From Theropithecus gelada (Eukaryota; Chordata; Mammalia; Primates; Cercopithecidae): a DNA stretch of 64,000 nucleotides. The notes beneath the pieces are model-generated. The model ran no database searches. It saw nothing but the letters and a program-made list of their open reading frames with translations, and was not told where the DNA came from. A program made the position numbers and the translations under genes. Positions 48,061 through 59,807 of the stretch are shown here, piece after piece. How positions within the stretch are numbered: position 1 is the first letter of the stretch; each line of letters opens with the position of its first letter. The stretch spans positions 163,421,427 through 163,485,426 of the forward strand of contig NC_037673.1 of assembly GCF_003255815.1 (NCBI RefSeq). The letters are read 5' to 3'.

Positions 48061-49415
48061 TTTTGTGCTGCGAGTCAGAGTTGAGTTTGCTGAAGGTTTC
48101 CTGAGATCCATTTAGGTTTGCTCTAGTGTGAACTAGATTACTAAAATAGACAGAGAAAATAGCATCCTGATATTTAAATATATGATTACCCTTTCTTTAT
48201 AAGTACTTAGCTGGAAGTGTCTTCGGATGAATACTAAAGCGCGTATCTGTGAATGTAGACCATATTGGAAACAGATTTACTGTCCCAAAGCGTAGTGCTT
48301 ACTCAGCCATCTGATGAGATGTGAGCACTGAGCAGTTTGAGAGGGATGCATAGAGCTGTTTTATTACAAGATGCTGTTATGAGTTATAGCAGCTTTCCTT
48401 ATGCTCTACGGCTGTCGCCAAACAAGTTACATGAATATAAGCAGTTTTATTTGCAATTTTTTGCTTACATTTTCTTAGCGTATTCGGATTATAGCTTCTC
48501 ACAGCTCCACTCATGCTCCTGTGGCTGTCCCAGTATATTGCTTTATTCAGAGCCAAAAGGAGCCTTTAAAAATATTTGTAGAAAGTCCTCCTTAGAGTAT
48601 GCAGTGCTAGTGTTTATTGATGCTGTCACCTGGCACTTGTTTTTGTTTTTGTTTAAAAAAAAAGAAAAAAAGAAAGAAAGAAAAAAAAAAGAGGCATCTT
48701 CACTCTTGGATATAATGTGTTTCTTTCAGAGAAAACTTAATAAGTACATGAATTTGCCTTTCGTTTGATGCAGTTGCAGTAACTCCTGTGTAGGAGGTTT
48801 TGTATTTCAGGAAAACAAAACAAAACGAAAACAAAAAATGAAAAACAACAAACAGAGTTTTGAATTTCAGTTGATCAGCATTGAACCTGAAACAACTAAA
48901 ATAAGAGAGAATTTATTTTGTCTGAGAGATATACACCAGGCTCAGTTGTTACACACAAGTTACAGGCTGGAAAATTAGTGTCGTTGATTTCCCTGGAATG
49001 TGTGAAAGTGAATCAGAGAAATTGATGACGTTAATAAAAATGATAATAACAGTAAATTAGTTTATACTAAATGTAAATAATTGTTATGCTGGGACCTAAA
49101 TGAACCTGCAACAGCTAGGGACTTAGTATGAACACAGTTTATTCTTATTTTATTAAGCATCCTCTAAATCGAAATATTGTTATTAATAATTAAAATAAAT
49201 ATTTACAATGCTCAGTATTCAGAGCCTGTCCTCATCTCACCATTTATTTTGGGAAAATAGCATGTTCTTTAGCACTTGGCGTGGTCCAGGGCTTAGGGGA
49301 CACTGGACATTTGAACACGACTGCATAACCAAGCTTCACTGAGGAGTAGGGACAGGTGCCAGGTGGGGTTTTAGTTAATTTGAAGGATTAGTCTTTAAAC
49401 AGTCTTTTAAATTAC
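48061..49415. other. Repeat-poor intron, possible conserved noncoding DNA at 48880-49250
   Basis: No gene recognised. A 143-codon + strand frame (48337-48768) ends in an A/G-rich tract and resembles no known protein. Bases 48880-49250 are rich in TAAT/ATTA homeodomain-core motifs and a CRE-like TGACGTTA near 49026. Confidence 0.35.
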
Positions 49416-49419
49416 TTTG

Positions 49420-49900
49420 CGTTGTAGTCTTTTTTTTCTGATTATAAAAATAATTCACATCCATTTTAAAGAATTTGGAAATAATAAGTATATAAAGAAG
49501 AAAATTAAAATAGCCTATCATTTTACTGCTGAATAGCAATTGTTTTTATCATTTTGGCATATTTATTTCCCAGTCTTTGAGTTGTTTGTGTGTATGTGGA
49601 ATGTATTTTCAAAATTGGAATTATATGTGCTATTTATATATTACTCTGTTCATTTTACTTTTGTCATGAATGCTTTCCTTTCCTTAAATTGTTCTTCTGA
49701 AATATGATTTCTTTAACAATGATGTGGCATTGTCATATAGATATATCACACTGTACTTTCCATCTAATCATTTTCCCAATAGAATTTTAGTTTTCGTGCA
49801 TTTTTCTTTATTATAATACTTCTGTGAACATCATTTTACATAAATCTTTGTGTATGTCACTCATTTCTTCAGAATAAATTTGTATTTAAAATTATGCTAA
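49420..49900 (-). mobile_element. Ancient L1M 3'-end fragment
   Basis: Antisense L1M 3' region: GATGTGGCATTGTCATATAG, ATCTAATCATTTTCCCAATA, CTTCTGTGAACATCATTTTA, then CATAAATCTTTGTGTATG. Confidence 0.7.
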
Positions 49901-51090
49901 TGTAGAGGTAATAAAAGAACGAGTAGGCCAGGTTTTGATATAGGTACAAATGTTTGGGGCATGCATCTAAAATCAAAAATGCTTCTTAACACAAATTTTA
50001 AATTTTACTTACAAATCATATTCTAAATTTTTCAGCCACATATGCAACAATCCCTTTATATCATATTCTGAAATGCATCATTCTGTTGTAATGATATTTT
50101 GTTAAACAAATTTTAAATCGTGTGAATGTAGAGATCTTATGTCATTTTATCTGGAGCCTAGTTAAGGGGGAATTTTTTAAGGTCATATGACTATCCTTTA
50201 AACCTCAATTTCTTTGCAATAGCATCATGATGACTACATCCTAGGAAATCTGGAGTTGTAAGCATAATTATGGGCTTAATTGTTTTCCCTTGACCATATG
50301 CATATATTGTTGTATACATATACATTTGTGCATAAATACACACGTTAAATATATGTATTACATAAATTGCATGTAACATATTGCACATATTAAGCACAAT
50401 GAAACATGTATTTATATATTTGTGTTCATACACAACATCATAATTTTAAACATATATTTTCTAAAGAGTTTGTGCATACAGTCACAAGATTTGACGTATG
50501 TGATGTGTTTTAATCAGGTGACCTTTAGAACAATAAATACAATGCTATATATAGCAATCTGGTCTACTGTTAGTCTCCACTTGCCCCCGCTGTAAAATAT
50601 TGCTGAGAGTTTATGTCAAAAGGAGCTCTAGCATCATGGTCCAAAGCAGACATTCCCCGAACAAAAAAAAAAAACGGAGTCAAAAGACACAGACAGGACT
50701 TCCTTTTCTGTCTCATTTTTGATATATCTGTGGGAAGCTTTCCGCCTATACAACAAATCATTCCTAGGGAGGGCTGCATCACGATACGAGAAACGAACAA
50801 AAAAAGAAATGATTTCTGATTCCCATGGGAAAAATTGGTCTTATGTGAAAATTAAACTCAGTGTGTTATAACATTTGCTACATAAACCTGAACAAAAGAA
50901 AAAAAAAAAAACTTGTGAGAAGATGCTTTTTCTCTCCACAGTTATCTTTCATAACTATCTCTTTAGTTTCTGTGATGCTGCCCAAATTCTTTGGTCTACA
51001 CTGCAGTGTTCTCAGAGGGTTCAGCACGTGCTCTTCCAGACCAGACCCTGGTAAAGCAGAATCAAGCGACAGGATAGCCCTGCCCTCATG
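49901..51090. other. Intronic stretch, nothing recognised
   Basis: AT-rich DNA with a TA/CA-rich area near 50290-50420. No gene or named repeat. Confidence 0.4.
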
Positions 51091-51154
51091 CAACCTTGAC
51101 CTTGACTTTTTTTTTTTCTTCTTCTTCTTTTTTTTTTTTTTTTTTTTTTTTTTT

Positions 51155-51189
51155 NNNNNNNNNNNNNNNNNNNNNNNNNNNNNNNNNNN
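51155..51189. other. Assembly gap (35 N)
   Basis: A run of undetermined bases inside the T tail of an Alu; the true tail length is unknown. Open frames drawn through it are artefacts. Confidence 0.99.
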
Positions 51190-51480
51190 TTTTTTTTTTT
51201 GAGACAGAGTCTCGCTTAGTCGCCCAGGCTGGAGTGCAGTGGCGCGATCTCGGCTCACTGCAAGCTCCGCCTCCCGGGTTCACGCCATTCTCCTGCCTCA
51301 GCCTCCCGAGTAGCTGGGACTACAGGCGCCCGCCGTTTCGCCCGGCTAATTTTTTGCATTTTTAGTAGAGACGGGGTTTCACCATGTTAGCCAGGATGGT
51401 CTCGATCTCCTGACCTCGTGATCCACCCGCCTCGGCCTCCCAAAGTGCTGGGATTACAGGCGTGAGCCACCGCGCCCGGC
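51190..51480 (-). mobile_element. Young AluY-type SINE, nested
   Basis: Antisense, almost consensus-like, with most CpGs intact. Its T tail runs into the gap on the left. It sits directly in front of the T tail of the Alu at 51481, so it inserted into that tail. The sense right arm reads GGGCGAAACGGCGGGCGCC, a variant of the monkey-type GGGCGAGGTGG. Confidence 0.94.
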
Positions 51481-51774
51481 TTTTTTTTTTTTTAATGGAG
51501 TCTCCTTCTGTCACCCAGGCTGGAGTGCTATGGCCTGATCTCAGCTCACTGCAACCTCCGCCTCCCTGGGTTCAAGCAATTCTCCCACCTCAGCTTCCCA
51601 AGTAGCCGAGATTACAGGCACCCACCACCACTCCTGGCTAATTTTTGTATTTTTAGTAGAGACGGGGTTTTGACATGTTGGCCAGGCTGGCCTCAAACTC
51701 CTGACTTCAAGTGATGCATCCTCCTCAGCCTCTCAAAGTGCTGGGATTACCAGTGTGAGCCACCGCACCCAACC
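51481..51774 (-). mobile_element. AluS (host of the nested Alu)
   Basis: Full-length antisense Alu with more substitutions than its neighbour. CCTTGACCTTGACTT left of the pair and CCTTGACGCTTGACT right of it look like the target duplication of this older element. Confidence 0.92.
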
Positions 51775-51845
51775 TGGCCTTGACGCTTGACTCAGTTTTC
51801 TCTGCTCTGGGCATCTATGTTCTTCCGACCACGATCCAAGAATTC

Positions 51846-52396
51846 CAGGGCTGTCCAATCTTTTGGCTTCCTTGGGCCATATTGGAAGAAAAAGAATTGT
51901 CTTGGAGCATACATAAAATACATGAATACAGGCCAGGAGTGGTGGCTCACGCCTGTAATCCCAGCACTTTGGGAGGCCGAGTCAGGTGAATCACGAGGTC
52001 AGGAGTTCGAGACCAGCCTGACCAAATTTGTGAAATCCCTTATCTACTAAAAATACAAATATTAGCTGGGTGTGGTGGCAGGTGCCTGTAATCCCAGTTA
52101 CTCAGGAGGCTGAGGCAGGAGAATCATTTGAACCTGGGAGACGGAGGTTGCAGTGAACCAAGATGGTGCCACTGCACTCCAGCCTGGCGAGAGGGAGACG
52201 CCGTCTAAAACAAACAGAAAACAAACAAACAACAACAACAACAAACACAAACACTAACAATAGCTAATGAGGTAAATTTTTTAAAAATTACAAAAAAATC
52301 TCATAATGTTTTAAGAAAGTTTATAAATTTGTGTTCGGCTGCATTAAAAACCGTCCTGGGCTGCATGCAGCCCAGGCCATGGGTTGGATAAGCTTG
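51846..52396 (+). mobile_element. MER30-type hAT DNA transposon, split by an Alu
   Basis: The left part begins CAGGGCTGTCCAATCTTTTG and includes TTGGAAGAAAAAGAATTGTC. The right part resumes at about 52246 (ACACTAACAATAGCTAATG), has TCTCATAATGTTTTAAGAAA and ends GGTTGGATAAGCTTG. Joined length without the Alu is about 235 bp, the usual size. MER30 is among the youngest hAT families in primates. Confidence 0.9.
51931..52245 (+). mobile_element. AluS inserted in MER30
   Basis: Full-length Alu starting GGCCAGGAGTGGTGGCTCAC, ending in a CAA/AAAC-rich tail (52205-52245). Confidence 0.94.
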
Positions 52397-52399
52397 CTC

Positions 52400-53690
52400 T
52401 AAGCAATGCTTTACAGCAAGGACAAGTGGAGACCAACAGTAGATCAAATGTCTATATGGACTACAGCGTTTATTATTAAGTCTCTGACACCAATGTACTT
52501 CACTTGGCCAGTAACTTATCCACCGTAAGCCTCCATTTTCTCCCCTAAAATGAGATCAAAAGAGGCATAAATGATTGCCCTTCTCCCATGATTTGCTCTA
52601 TCTCTGCCTCTATGTAGACTCAGTTCTTGCTCTTCGACTGACTTGGTAGATCCTTGAATATACATAGTCGGTTTAATTCCAAATAATTAGTACTAAAGTA
52701 GGAAAATTCTGGTGAGAGACAACGGCAACTACGTTTAAAGGTACAAATATAGGTGAATCCCATTTGGAGTAAAGAACCTCCAGATGTCCTCAAAATAAGT
52801 ATCCTTTCTCCTCCACCTATTCCCTGTCCCGAGTCTCATTTTCATGGTCAACAAGACCCTCTACCAGATCACGTCATCCCCCACCCCTGATACAAGAGGA
52901 TAATGTTTATAAATATTGAATGACTAACGTGTCCTCTCAGCGTTGCCATATACAGTGGCAAATAATGTTGGAAGGAAAGCGGGAATTTTGGAAAGGATTC
53001 ATATGGATATTAATTATACAAGTGTGGGCTCCAAAATCTCTTTGGTTAGGTTTTTCCCACCTGCACTCCTAAAGAATTGAATGTTTGTTCTTCTATTATG
53101 CTTATCAGTAAATTCTTAATTTTGTTAAAGAAAAAAACAAATCCAGGGCAAGTGCTTACATTATCACCATCATCTGCTTGAAGCCTGAATTTCATTAAGT
53201 AGATTGTTAATAAAATGAGGAATGATATATCACAACTGCAATGCTGTGTCTCCCAAAGTTAATGAAGAGTTATAATTTTCTAGACGACAAATTAAAAGGC
53301 TGTTAAAATACTTGGTAAGACTGTCAACAGATTTAGCAACATTCCAATTAAAAACAGGGCATTAAAGAGAATTAAAATCTTGAATTTGGAGAAATGAGAA
53401 AATATGCTTAATATGTGATTTAATGTAATTAAAAGCCCTGGAACTTTATATAAGATGAGATGGATGTTGTTTTAAAGATATCGTGACACATTTTTTCAAA
53501 AATGGGACATCACCATCTAATACAATTTCACAGACTTGATGAACAATTTGTTTGCCATTAAAATTATATTTTTGAATGTATAAGTAACATTAAAGCAATA
53601 ACATTTTAATATATATATTATAAGATATGATATGTATAGCCTTAATATATATTAATGATATACACATTTACCTATCACCCTTTTCTAACA
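52400..53690. other. Repeat-free intron, possible conserved noncoding DNA at 53130-53560
   Basis: No gene or repeat recognised. The part 53130-53560 is AT-rich with many ATTA/TAAT cores (for example GATTTAATGTAATTAAAAGC at about 53418), a pattern often seen in ultraconserved-type noncoding DNA. Confidence 0.4.
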
Positions 53691-54080
53691 AATCAATAGC
53701 TTTCTTTTTTTCATTTTCACTGATGTACTTATCTATCTGGATACATTTTTATACAAAAAATAGATTTGTATGCAGAAGTTACACTTTTGCCTGCTTTTTT
53801 CAATTATACCTCAGTCTTACATATCTTAAATGTTTTCCTTTTTAATCACTAAACACCATTATTTGAATTGATGTGCTACATTTTACTTAACCATTCCTTT
53901 TTTGGTTAGTTAGGTCCTTTCCACTTTTTACTATAATAAATAACATTCAATAAACATTTTCATATACATTTAGAGTAAGTTTCTGGAAATTAAATTACTA
54001 GATCAAAAAGTATTAATGCATTTGTGGTTGTTTCAACATTATCAAACTGTGTATCAAATGACTTTTATCATTTTACACCA
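53690..54080 (-). mobile_element. Ancient L1M 3'-end fragment
   Basis: Antisense L1 end: TACTTAACCATTCCTTTTTT, ATAATAAATAACATTCAATA, GGAAATTAAATTACTAGATC, and TCATTTTACACCAGTAATTT. Confidence 0.7.
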
Positions 54081-54835
54081 GTAATTTAACTACAGTTGTA
54101 ATTCAATGACAAGGTGGATAGGATTCGAAGGCATCATTATTTTATAATTTTTGCAAAATTAGTAGGTAAGTTGGTACCATATGGTTGTTAACTTATTTTT
54201 AACCAATCTGCTCCAAGAATTTCACAGACAATTAGATAACATGACCATTTTCTCTATTAATTTCATTTTCTATATGTTATTGTTTGACAAATGTAATATG
54301 CTTGGTGCCCCACATATGATGCCATAATTTTCTTTTAGCAGATTTTGGAGGTATTCACAGCATTGAGATTAAGCATCACTCAAACAAAGATACCCATGGA
54401 ATGAATAGGCTCCTGTTGCCAGAAACAATATTTAACAAAGTAAAACAAAGTGTTTAGAGACATATTATAGAGTCAATAACAGGTATACTGAGGATGATTT
54501 TTTTCAAGGGTGCTAAACTTGAAAATTGACCCTTTTTATGACTATTTCAGGAGCTAGAGAATCCCTCCTATTCCTAAAACAAAGGTGAAGGAGAAACAGG
54601 GAAAGACAGAGACCTCCAACAAACAGAATGAATAGCTGGAGTGGACGGGCTGTCTCTGGGAGTGGGCATTCTATAGAATGCAAGCAGTGGGGATAAACAA
54701 ACGCTTTTTACATTTCCCACCCTTGTTAAGTGAAAAAGAAAATTAGGAACGAATAACAACCAACAACGAACTAACAACTGTAGCTAGAGTTATAGAAATC
54801 CCCCTTGTGAAATAGAGACCTTGGGTCCAAAGTGT
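54081..54835. other. Intronic stretch, nothing recognised
   Basis: Unique AT-rich DNA without gene or repeat. Confidence 0.4.
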
Positions 54836-54844
54836 CTATTTGCA

Positions 54845-55195
54845 TTTCACTGTTTCTGCGTGGAACAACTCTGTTAGCATGGCTCACTCCCTAGTCCCTG
54901 CAGGTCTCTGCTCAAGCATTACCTCCCCTCCCTACTCTCTACAAAATATAAAGCTCTATAGAGCCCACTTGCCATTCCATTCACTCCCTGTTCTTTTTTA
55001 TCATGCCTCATGCTTTTTGATCTAACATTTGCTTATTTGCTTATTTATTTACTCATCTATATACTGCAAGAATGTAAGCTTCATAAAGGCAGAGATATGT
55101 ACTGTATCCTTACAGCTTGATAGAACAATACCTGGCATGTAATGGACGCATCATAAATATTTGTTGAGTGAGGGAATGAATGAATGAATGGTGAA
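54845..55195 (+). mobile_element. L2 LINE 3' end
   Basis: Sense L2: GTCTCTGCTCAAGCATTACC, CTGCAAGAATGTAAGCTTCA, TAAAGGCAGAGATATGTACT, CCTGGCATGTAATGGACGCA, ATAAATATTTGTTGAGTGAG and a GAATGAATGAATG tail. The best L2 in the window. Confidence 0.9.
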
Positions 55196-55442
55196 AGATC
55201 GCCAATGGATAAATTACCCAAACTCTGGTTGATATAGCCAACCTGATACAAATCAATGACCATTCCAGTGCAGAGTTGTACATGAGCAGATGCAGTATTG
55301 GGGCCACAACACCACGTAAGGTTGGATCTGGAATTACACCTTTCTTGTAATCATATCTGTCTAAGTGTTTCTTATTTCTTTCTGAAGAGGGATTAAAGAC
55401 AGATTCTAGAAGTTCACTGTATATTATTTTCAGTTAGGTATG

Positions 55443-55545
55443 AGTATCCATACATGTTTACGTGTGCATGTGTGTATACACATACATATACATAGGTACA
55501 AATATATACACACATATCCACACATCCCCATACATAAGTTTGTAC
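55443..55545 (+). repeat. Imperfect TA/CA-rich simple sequence
   Basis: Mixed CATA, TACA and CACA units. Confidence 0.75.
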
Positions 55546-57180
55546 ATGTGTATTAAGTTCACTTTAGTAAACTCTGTAGAGGACATTCCACTGAGTACAA
55601 TCGGTAGAGTCAGATAATGTCAACCAATATTTTTCTGTCTTTTTAAAGCTTGTTAAGAATTTCTTGAGACACTGCAAAGGAGAAAAGCCTGGAACAAGTG
55701 AATTTAAATTGATAATTACAGTTAGAATCTGGTACTCATATTGCGTAAGACAGAGTTATAACTGTGTAAAGAGTTCTGCTTTATTGTGGCTAATTATGCT
55801 CTTCTAAGAAGAGTGTTGCCAAAAAAAGAACACATAGTCCACAATGTCCCAGCCTTCCTCTGCACACCCCCCAATACCAATGTCTTCTTATGTCTCAGTC
55901 CTCTCCTCATCATCCCTTGGTCACTTTTCAGACTTTATTTTCTTATCACATTGATAACTTGTAGTATCATTAACCCTTGACACTCATCTCATCTACAATT
56001 CCCCTAAACCAGTAGACGTCCCTAATTTAAAATGGCCATAGTCATCAAAGGCAGAAATTCTGCTTCCTCTCAGCAGTCAGTAATACAACTAGAAAGGATC
56101 CCTTCAGTAGGTTCATGATTCTTCCTATTCAAGAAATGGCCATTGGTGTTTTGCCTTTGACATCAATTGCTTTTATTTTTATATTTAATTCTTACTCATT
56201 TTTTAAAACTTTCCTTTCTCAATTCTAAGTCAAATCAGCACTAAACTGTCTCTGTGGTGGTTACATATCTCAGTTCCTCTTTCATCTTACCGTAGAATGG
56301 AGACTCATAATGCTAGAGAAGACCATGAAAAGAACAACTCATCAACCCTACAGTTAATCACTAAGAGAATTGCGCTCTCTTGCCATCTACCTTTCTATAG
56401 GGAAATGGATTCCTGAACATCTCTCTATTATTCCTTCTGTGTGTTGTGCTCAACGGGAATTTTCCACATCTCCATCTCTGTGACTCTACTGTCAAGAGCA
56501 ATCTCTTAGGCACTGCCTGCCATTGTGATTATTGCCAATATCACTGAATTAAGGTAATCAGGCCACATTCATTGCATGCACTTGGAGAAGAAGCTGAAAC
56601 CACAGGTAAAATTGAAATGTCCTGTAATGGCCATTTCTGTGTCGGTTTCCTGTTCCCTTCCCTAAAGTGCATTTGCTTTTGCTTTTCCTCCTTGCCCGCT
56701 GGGATCATTGTGTGGGTGTGAGTGTCTGAGGGTTCAGGCTGATAAGTTGCAAAGGGAAGAGGGGATAAAAAGTCACACAGCTTAAATAAATAAATGCATG
56801 AAAATATGTGGTACTCTAGCATGCCCTACCGCCATGTCTCCATCACTACACAAGGATGTCCTCATAGATTAACTTCAGCATCAGAATTCTGAAGGCAGAG
56901 AAGCAAAAGTAGCAGCTGTGGGAGCTCCCTAAAGTGGAATCGGGCATGACACTCTGAATTTTGAAATTGCAAAACCACAGTTCAGTAGGTTGCAGCAACA
57001 CAGAATGCAGATGGTATGTTCCTTTGGATTGTCAGTGTAGTTCTACAGTATATATAAATGGCTTCGGTTCACTCCTGTTGGCTCTGTCACTGCCTTTTAA
57101 CATCAATGTGACAGTAAAGCCATGTTGCAGTGACAATCATGTGTTGGTAATGGGGCTCAGAGGAGAATACCTTGAGAAAA
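55546..57180. other. Intronic stretch, nothing recognised
   Basis: Unique DNA; only short open frames. Confidence 0.4.
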
Positions 57181-58125
57181 TTTGAAATTAACCATTTCAG
57201 AATAGAAAAGTGTTTTAAATATTATTCATGTTAGAAAAACAAGAAGCATAGTGCACTAGACATACAAGGTTACTACAATAACTTGGATTCACTTAATGCA
57301 TGTTGTGGAATTTAAGAATAGATGAAATTGTTCATTTTTTTTTTTACACAATTACATGTTTTCCCCCACAGTATGAATAAAACGAGATAAGTGCACATTA
57401 TAACCATCTCAGTGATTAAACCATCTTCTTTTCATCTGTAAATATCATATAATAGCATCAGAGTAAACACAAGGCTGTAATTAACTTTAAGGCCTTCACT
57501 GATGCACTATCAAAATGGGGCCTTACTGCCTTCCAATGGCAGCTGAGTCAAAAAGAACAGTTTCCATTTAGAAATAATGTTCGGAGGTTTTATTCAGGAT
57601 CCTATGCCTTATTTCCCAACACACAGCCTCAATGGTCAGTTAGAAATAGGTTCCCTGCCATTTACAATATCTCATGCTCCTCCTGGTGTTCCCAACAGCT
57701 TTGGGACTCAGAGCCCACAAGTGGAATCTGTGCATGTGAGACTTATTTAAAAAGGAAAGTTTTTAAATTTTGTGAATTACATTTTTGAAACTGTCAGCTT
57801 AGAGTTGTCTTCCATTAAGTTGATAGAACGTGAAGCAATAGGAGAGCAGGTAGAATAATACCTTCTTAGCAGAATGTTATGCCTTGCAAAGGCAACTTGT
57901 CATTTGAGGCTTTCTTTTATCGGATATTTAGAGATTAAAAAAAAAAATCTGTCTATTGATTTGCATACAGTTGGCCAATTTAAAATGATGACTTTATTTT
58001 ACTAATTACCAATCAGTGAAAGGAATTTAAAATCAATTAACTCTGTGTGGGGCCAGACTGAATATTATTTGTTTCACTGTTGTAGAATGTCTGTAGAATA
58101 TACTGCATGTAAAGCATATTATAGT
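57181..58125. other. Repeat-free block, possible conserved noncoding DNA
   Basis: Nearly 1 kb with no repeat recognised. It carries CTGTAATTAACTTTAAGGCC near 57474, TTGATTTGCATACAG near 57957 and TAATTACCAATCAGTG near 58003, all motifs typical of conserved developmental noncoding DNA. No open frame above 75 codons. Confidence 0.4.
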
Positions 58126-58129
58126 TAAG

Positions 58130-58350
58130 GCTCAAATGTACTAATTCTGCTTTTTAGTTATATGACCTTGAGCAAGTGAATACATTTCTCAGTTTCAGGG
58201 TTTTTGTTTTTGCTTTTTCCTTTAAATGGAGATAATACTACTTTCTTTTGGTTAGTTGTGTGTATTAAATTAGAAAATCCATGTAAAGGCACTTAACAAG
58301 TTGCCTGGCATTTAGAAGTCCTCAGACAGTGTTAACAATGATCATTATTA
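58130..58350 (+). mobile_element. MIR SINE
   Basis: Sense MIR: GTTATATGACCTTGAGCAAG, TTCTCAGTTTCAGGG, AAATGGAGATAATACTACTT, ACAAGTTGCCTGGCATTTAG. Confidence 0.75.
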
Positions 58351-58865
58351 TGTTAATTACATTTACCCATACAACCTAGGATAGCTATAGGGGAAAACCA
58401 AAAGCCAACTTTATTTTTCCATCTGCATTTTTTAAAAGCCTTTCAGAATCTTACTGTACAAATGATTTAGAATCACAGATGGTTAATACTAGGAGGAAAA
58501 CAACTAGATTTCGTTTACCCTTCTTACTGTACAGTTGAAAAACAATACCCAGGGAAGTCTAGGAAGTGACTCTTCCAATAACATGCATCTATTTGGAGGA
58601 AGAAGCTGCATCAGGGTGCTAGGTTTTCTCCAATCAGGGGTGATTTCTGCTATGCCATACGGCTTTCAAATATATCTGCTTAAAAATTAACTGGAAATAG
58701 GATGACTTGTCTTTGAAAACAGAATTACTTCAGTGTCACCTCACTTTATATTCAAACCTACCTAGAATCTATTAAATGACTGGAATCAAGGGATCAGTTA
58801 GTATGCACGATATAACCAATTGTAATAAGCAAGGTCACTACTGTGTTAAACACTATATGCAACCA
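58351..58865. other. Intronic stretch, nothing recognised
   Basis: Unique DNA, no gene or repeat. Confidence 0.4.
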
Positions 58866-58867
58866 AT

Positions 58868-59085
58868 CTTTGACCATTCATTCTGCAAATACTTATTAAA
58901 ACCTCTGGTGTATGTCAGGCACTCTACTAGCAGTAATGATAGTTAATATGTGTTGAACACTTATGACATTTCAGGCCACAGGCTAAGAACTTTGCTTATG
59001 TAATCTAGTTTGACTCTAACAGAAATTTTACCAAGTAAGTACTTCTATTAGTCCCACTTTATGATATGATGAAAAACAAAAAATC
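58868..59085 (-). mobile_element. L2 and MIR fragments, adjacent
   Basis: 58868-58930 reads like an antisense L2 end (CATTCATTCTGCAAATACTT, then GTGTATGTCAGGCACTCTAC). 58935-59085 reads like antisense MIR (AAGAACTTTGCTTATGTAAT, ACCAAGTAAGTACTTCTATT). Confidence 0.6.
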
Positions 59086-59455
59086 AAATAAGAAACAAGT
59101 CCTCATTCTATCTTAACAGATGATCTGCTGTGCTGTAGCCTCAGGAATAAAAACAGTGTTTGTCTTCTGACACATAGATGATGCCCAATAAAATATTTGT
59201 TTAATGGATCAGCATACAGCCTAATGGGAATTAAATGCAGACAAAAATTAATACAATAAAACTAGTCCAGGCAGTACAAAATACAGCACATTGAAATATA
59301 GTTAAGGCCCAAAAGAAGAAATGGGCTTATTCGGGAAAGACCTGAATTGACAGATTCTGCAGGTAAATCCTGACTTAAATGACATTTTAGATCCTTGCCT
59401 TCTTTTCTTTTGATGGACACAGAAGGAGATCATTCAGGGCCTAGCCACATAGGAG

Positions 59456-59807
59456 TGCTATGGTTTGAATGTTTGTTCCCTCTGAAACTCATGTCGAAGT
59501 TTAATTGCCATTGTAACAGTATTAAGAGGTGGGACCTTTAAGGCATGATTAAGGCATGAGAGCTCTGCCTTGGGGGTGAGATTAACGCCATTATAAAAGA
59601 GCAAGTTGAGCCCTGTCTTGCTCTCTTGCTCACTTGACCTCTTGCCTTCCAACATGTTGATGACACAGCAAGAAGGCCCTCACCAGATGCTGGCACTTTA
59701 AAATTGGACTTTCCAGCCTCCAGAACTGTGAGCCAAGAAATTTCTGCTCATTGTAAACTACCGAGTCTCAGCTATTATGTTATAGTAGCACAAAACAGAC
59801 TAAGACA
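59456..59807 (+). mobile_element. MaLR (MLT1-type) solo LTR
   Basis: Sense LTR of about 352 bp: TGCTATGGTTTGAATGTTTG at the start, GTATTAAGAGGTGGGACCTT, GATGACACAGCAAGAAGGCC, CCAGCCTCCAGAACTGTGAG, ending ACAGACTAAGACA. No internal retroviral sequence, so only the LTR remains. Confidence 0.9.

Noticed and set aside
48337..48768. 143-codon + strand frame as a possible gene
   Set aside because: Ends in an AAAG-rich low-complexity run and shows no family resemblance or conserved signal.
50861..51365. Frames running through the N gap (poly-Phe or poly-Lys with X)
   Set aside because: Artefacts of the Alu T tail and undetermined bases.
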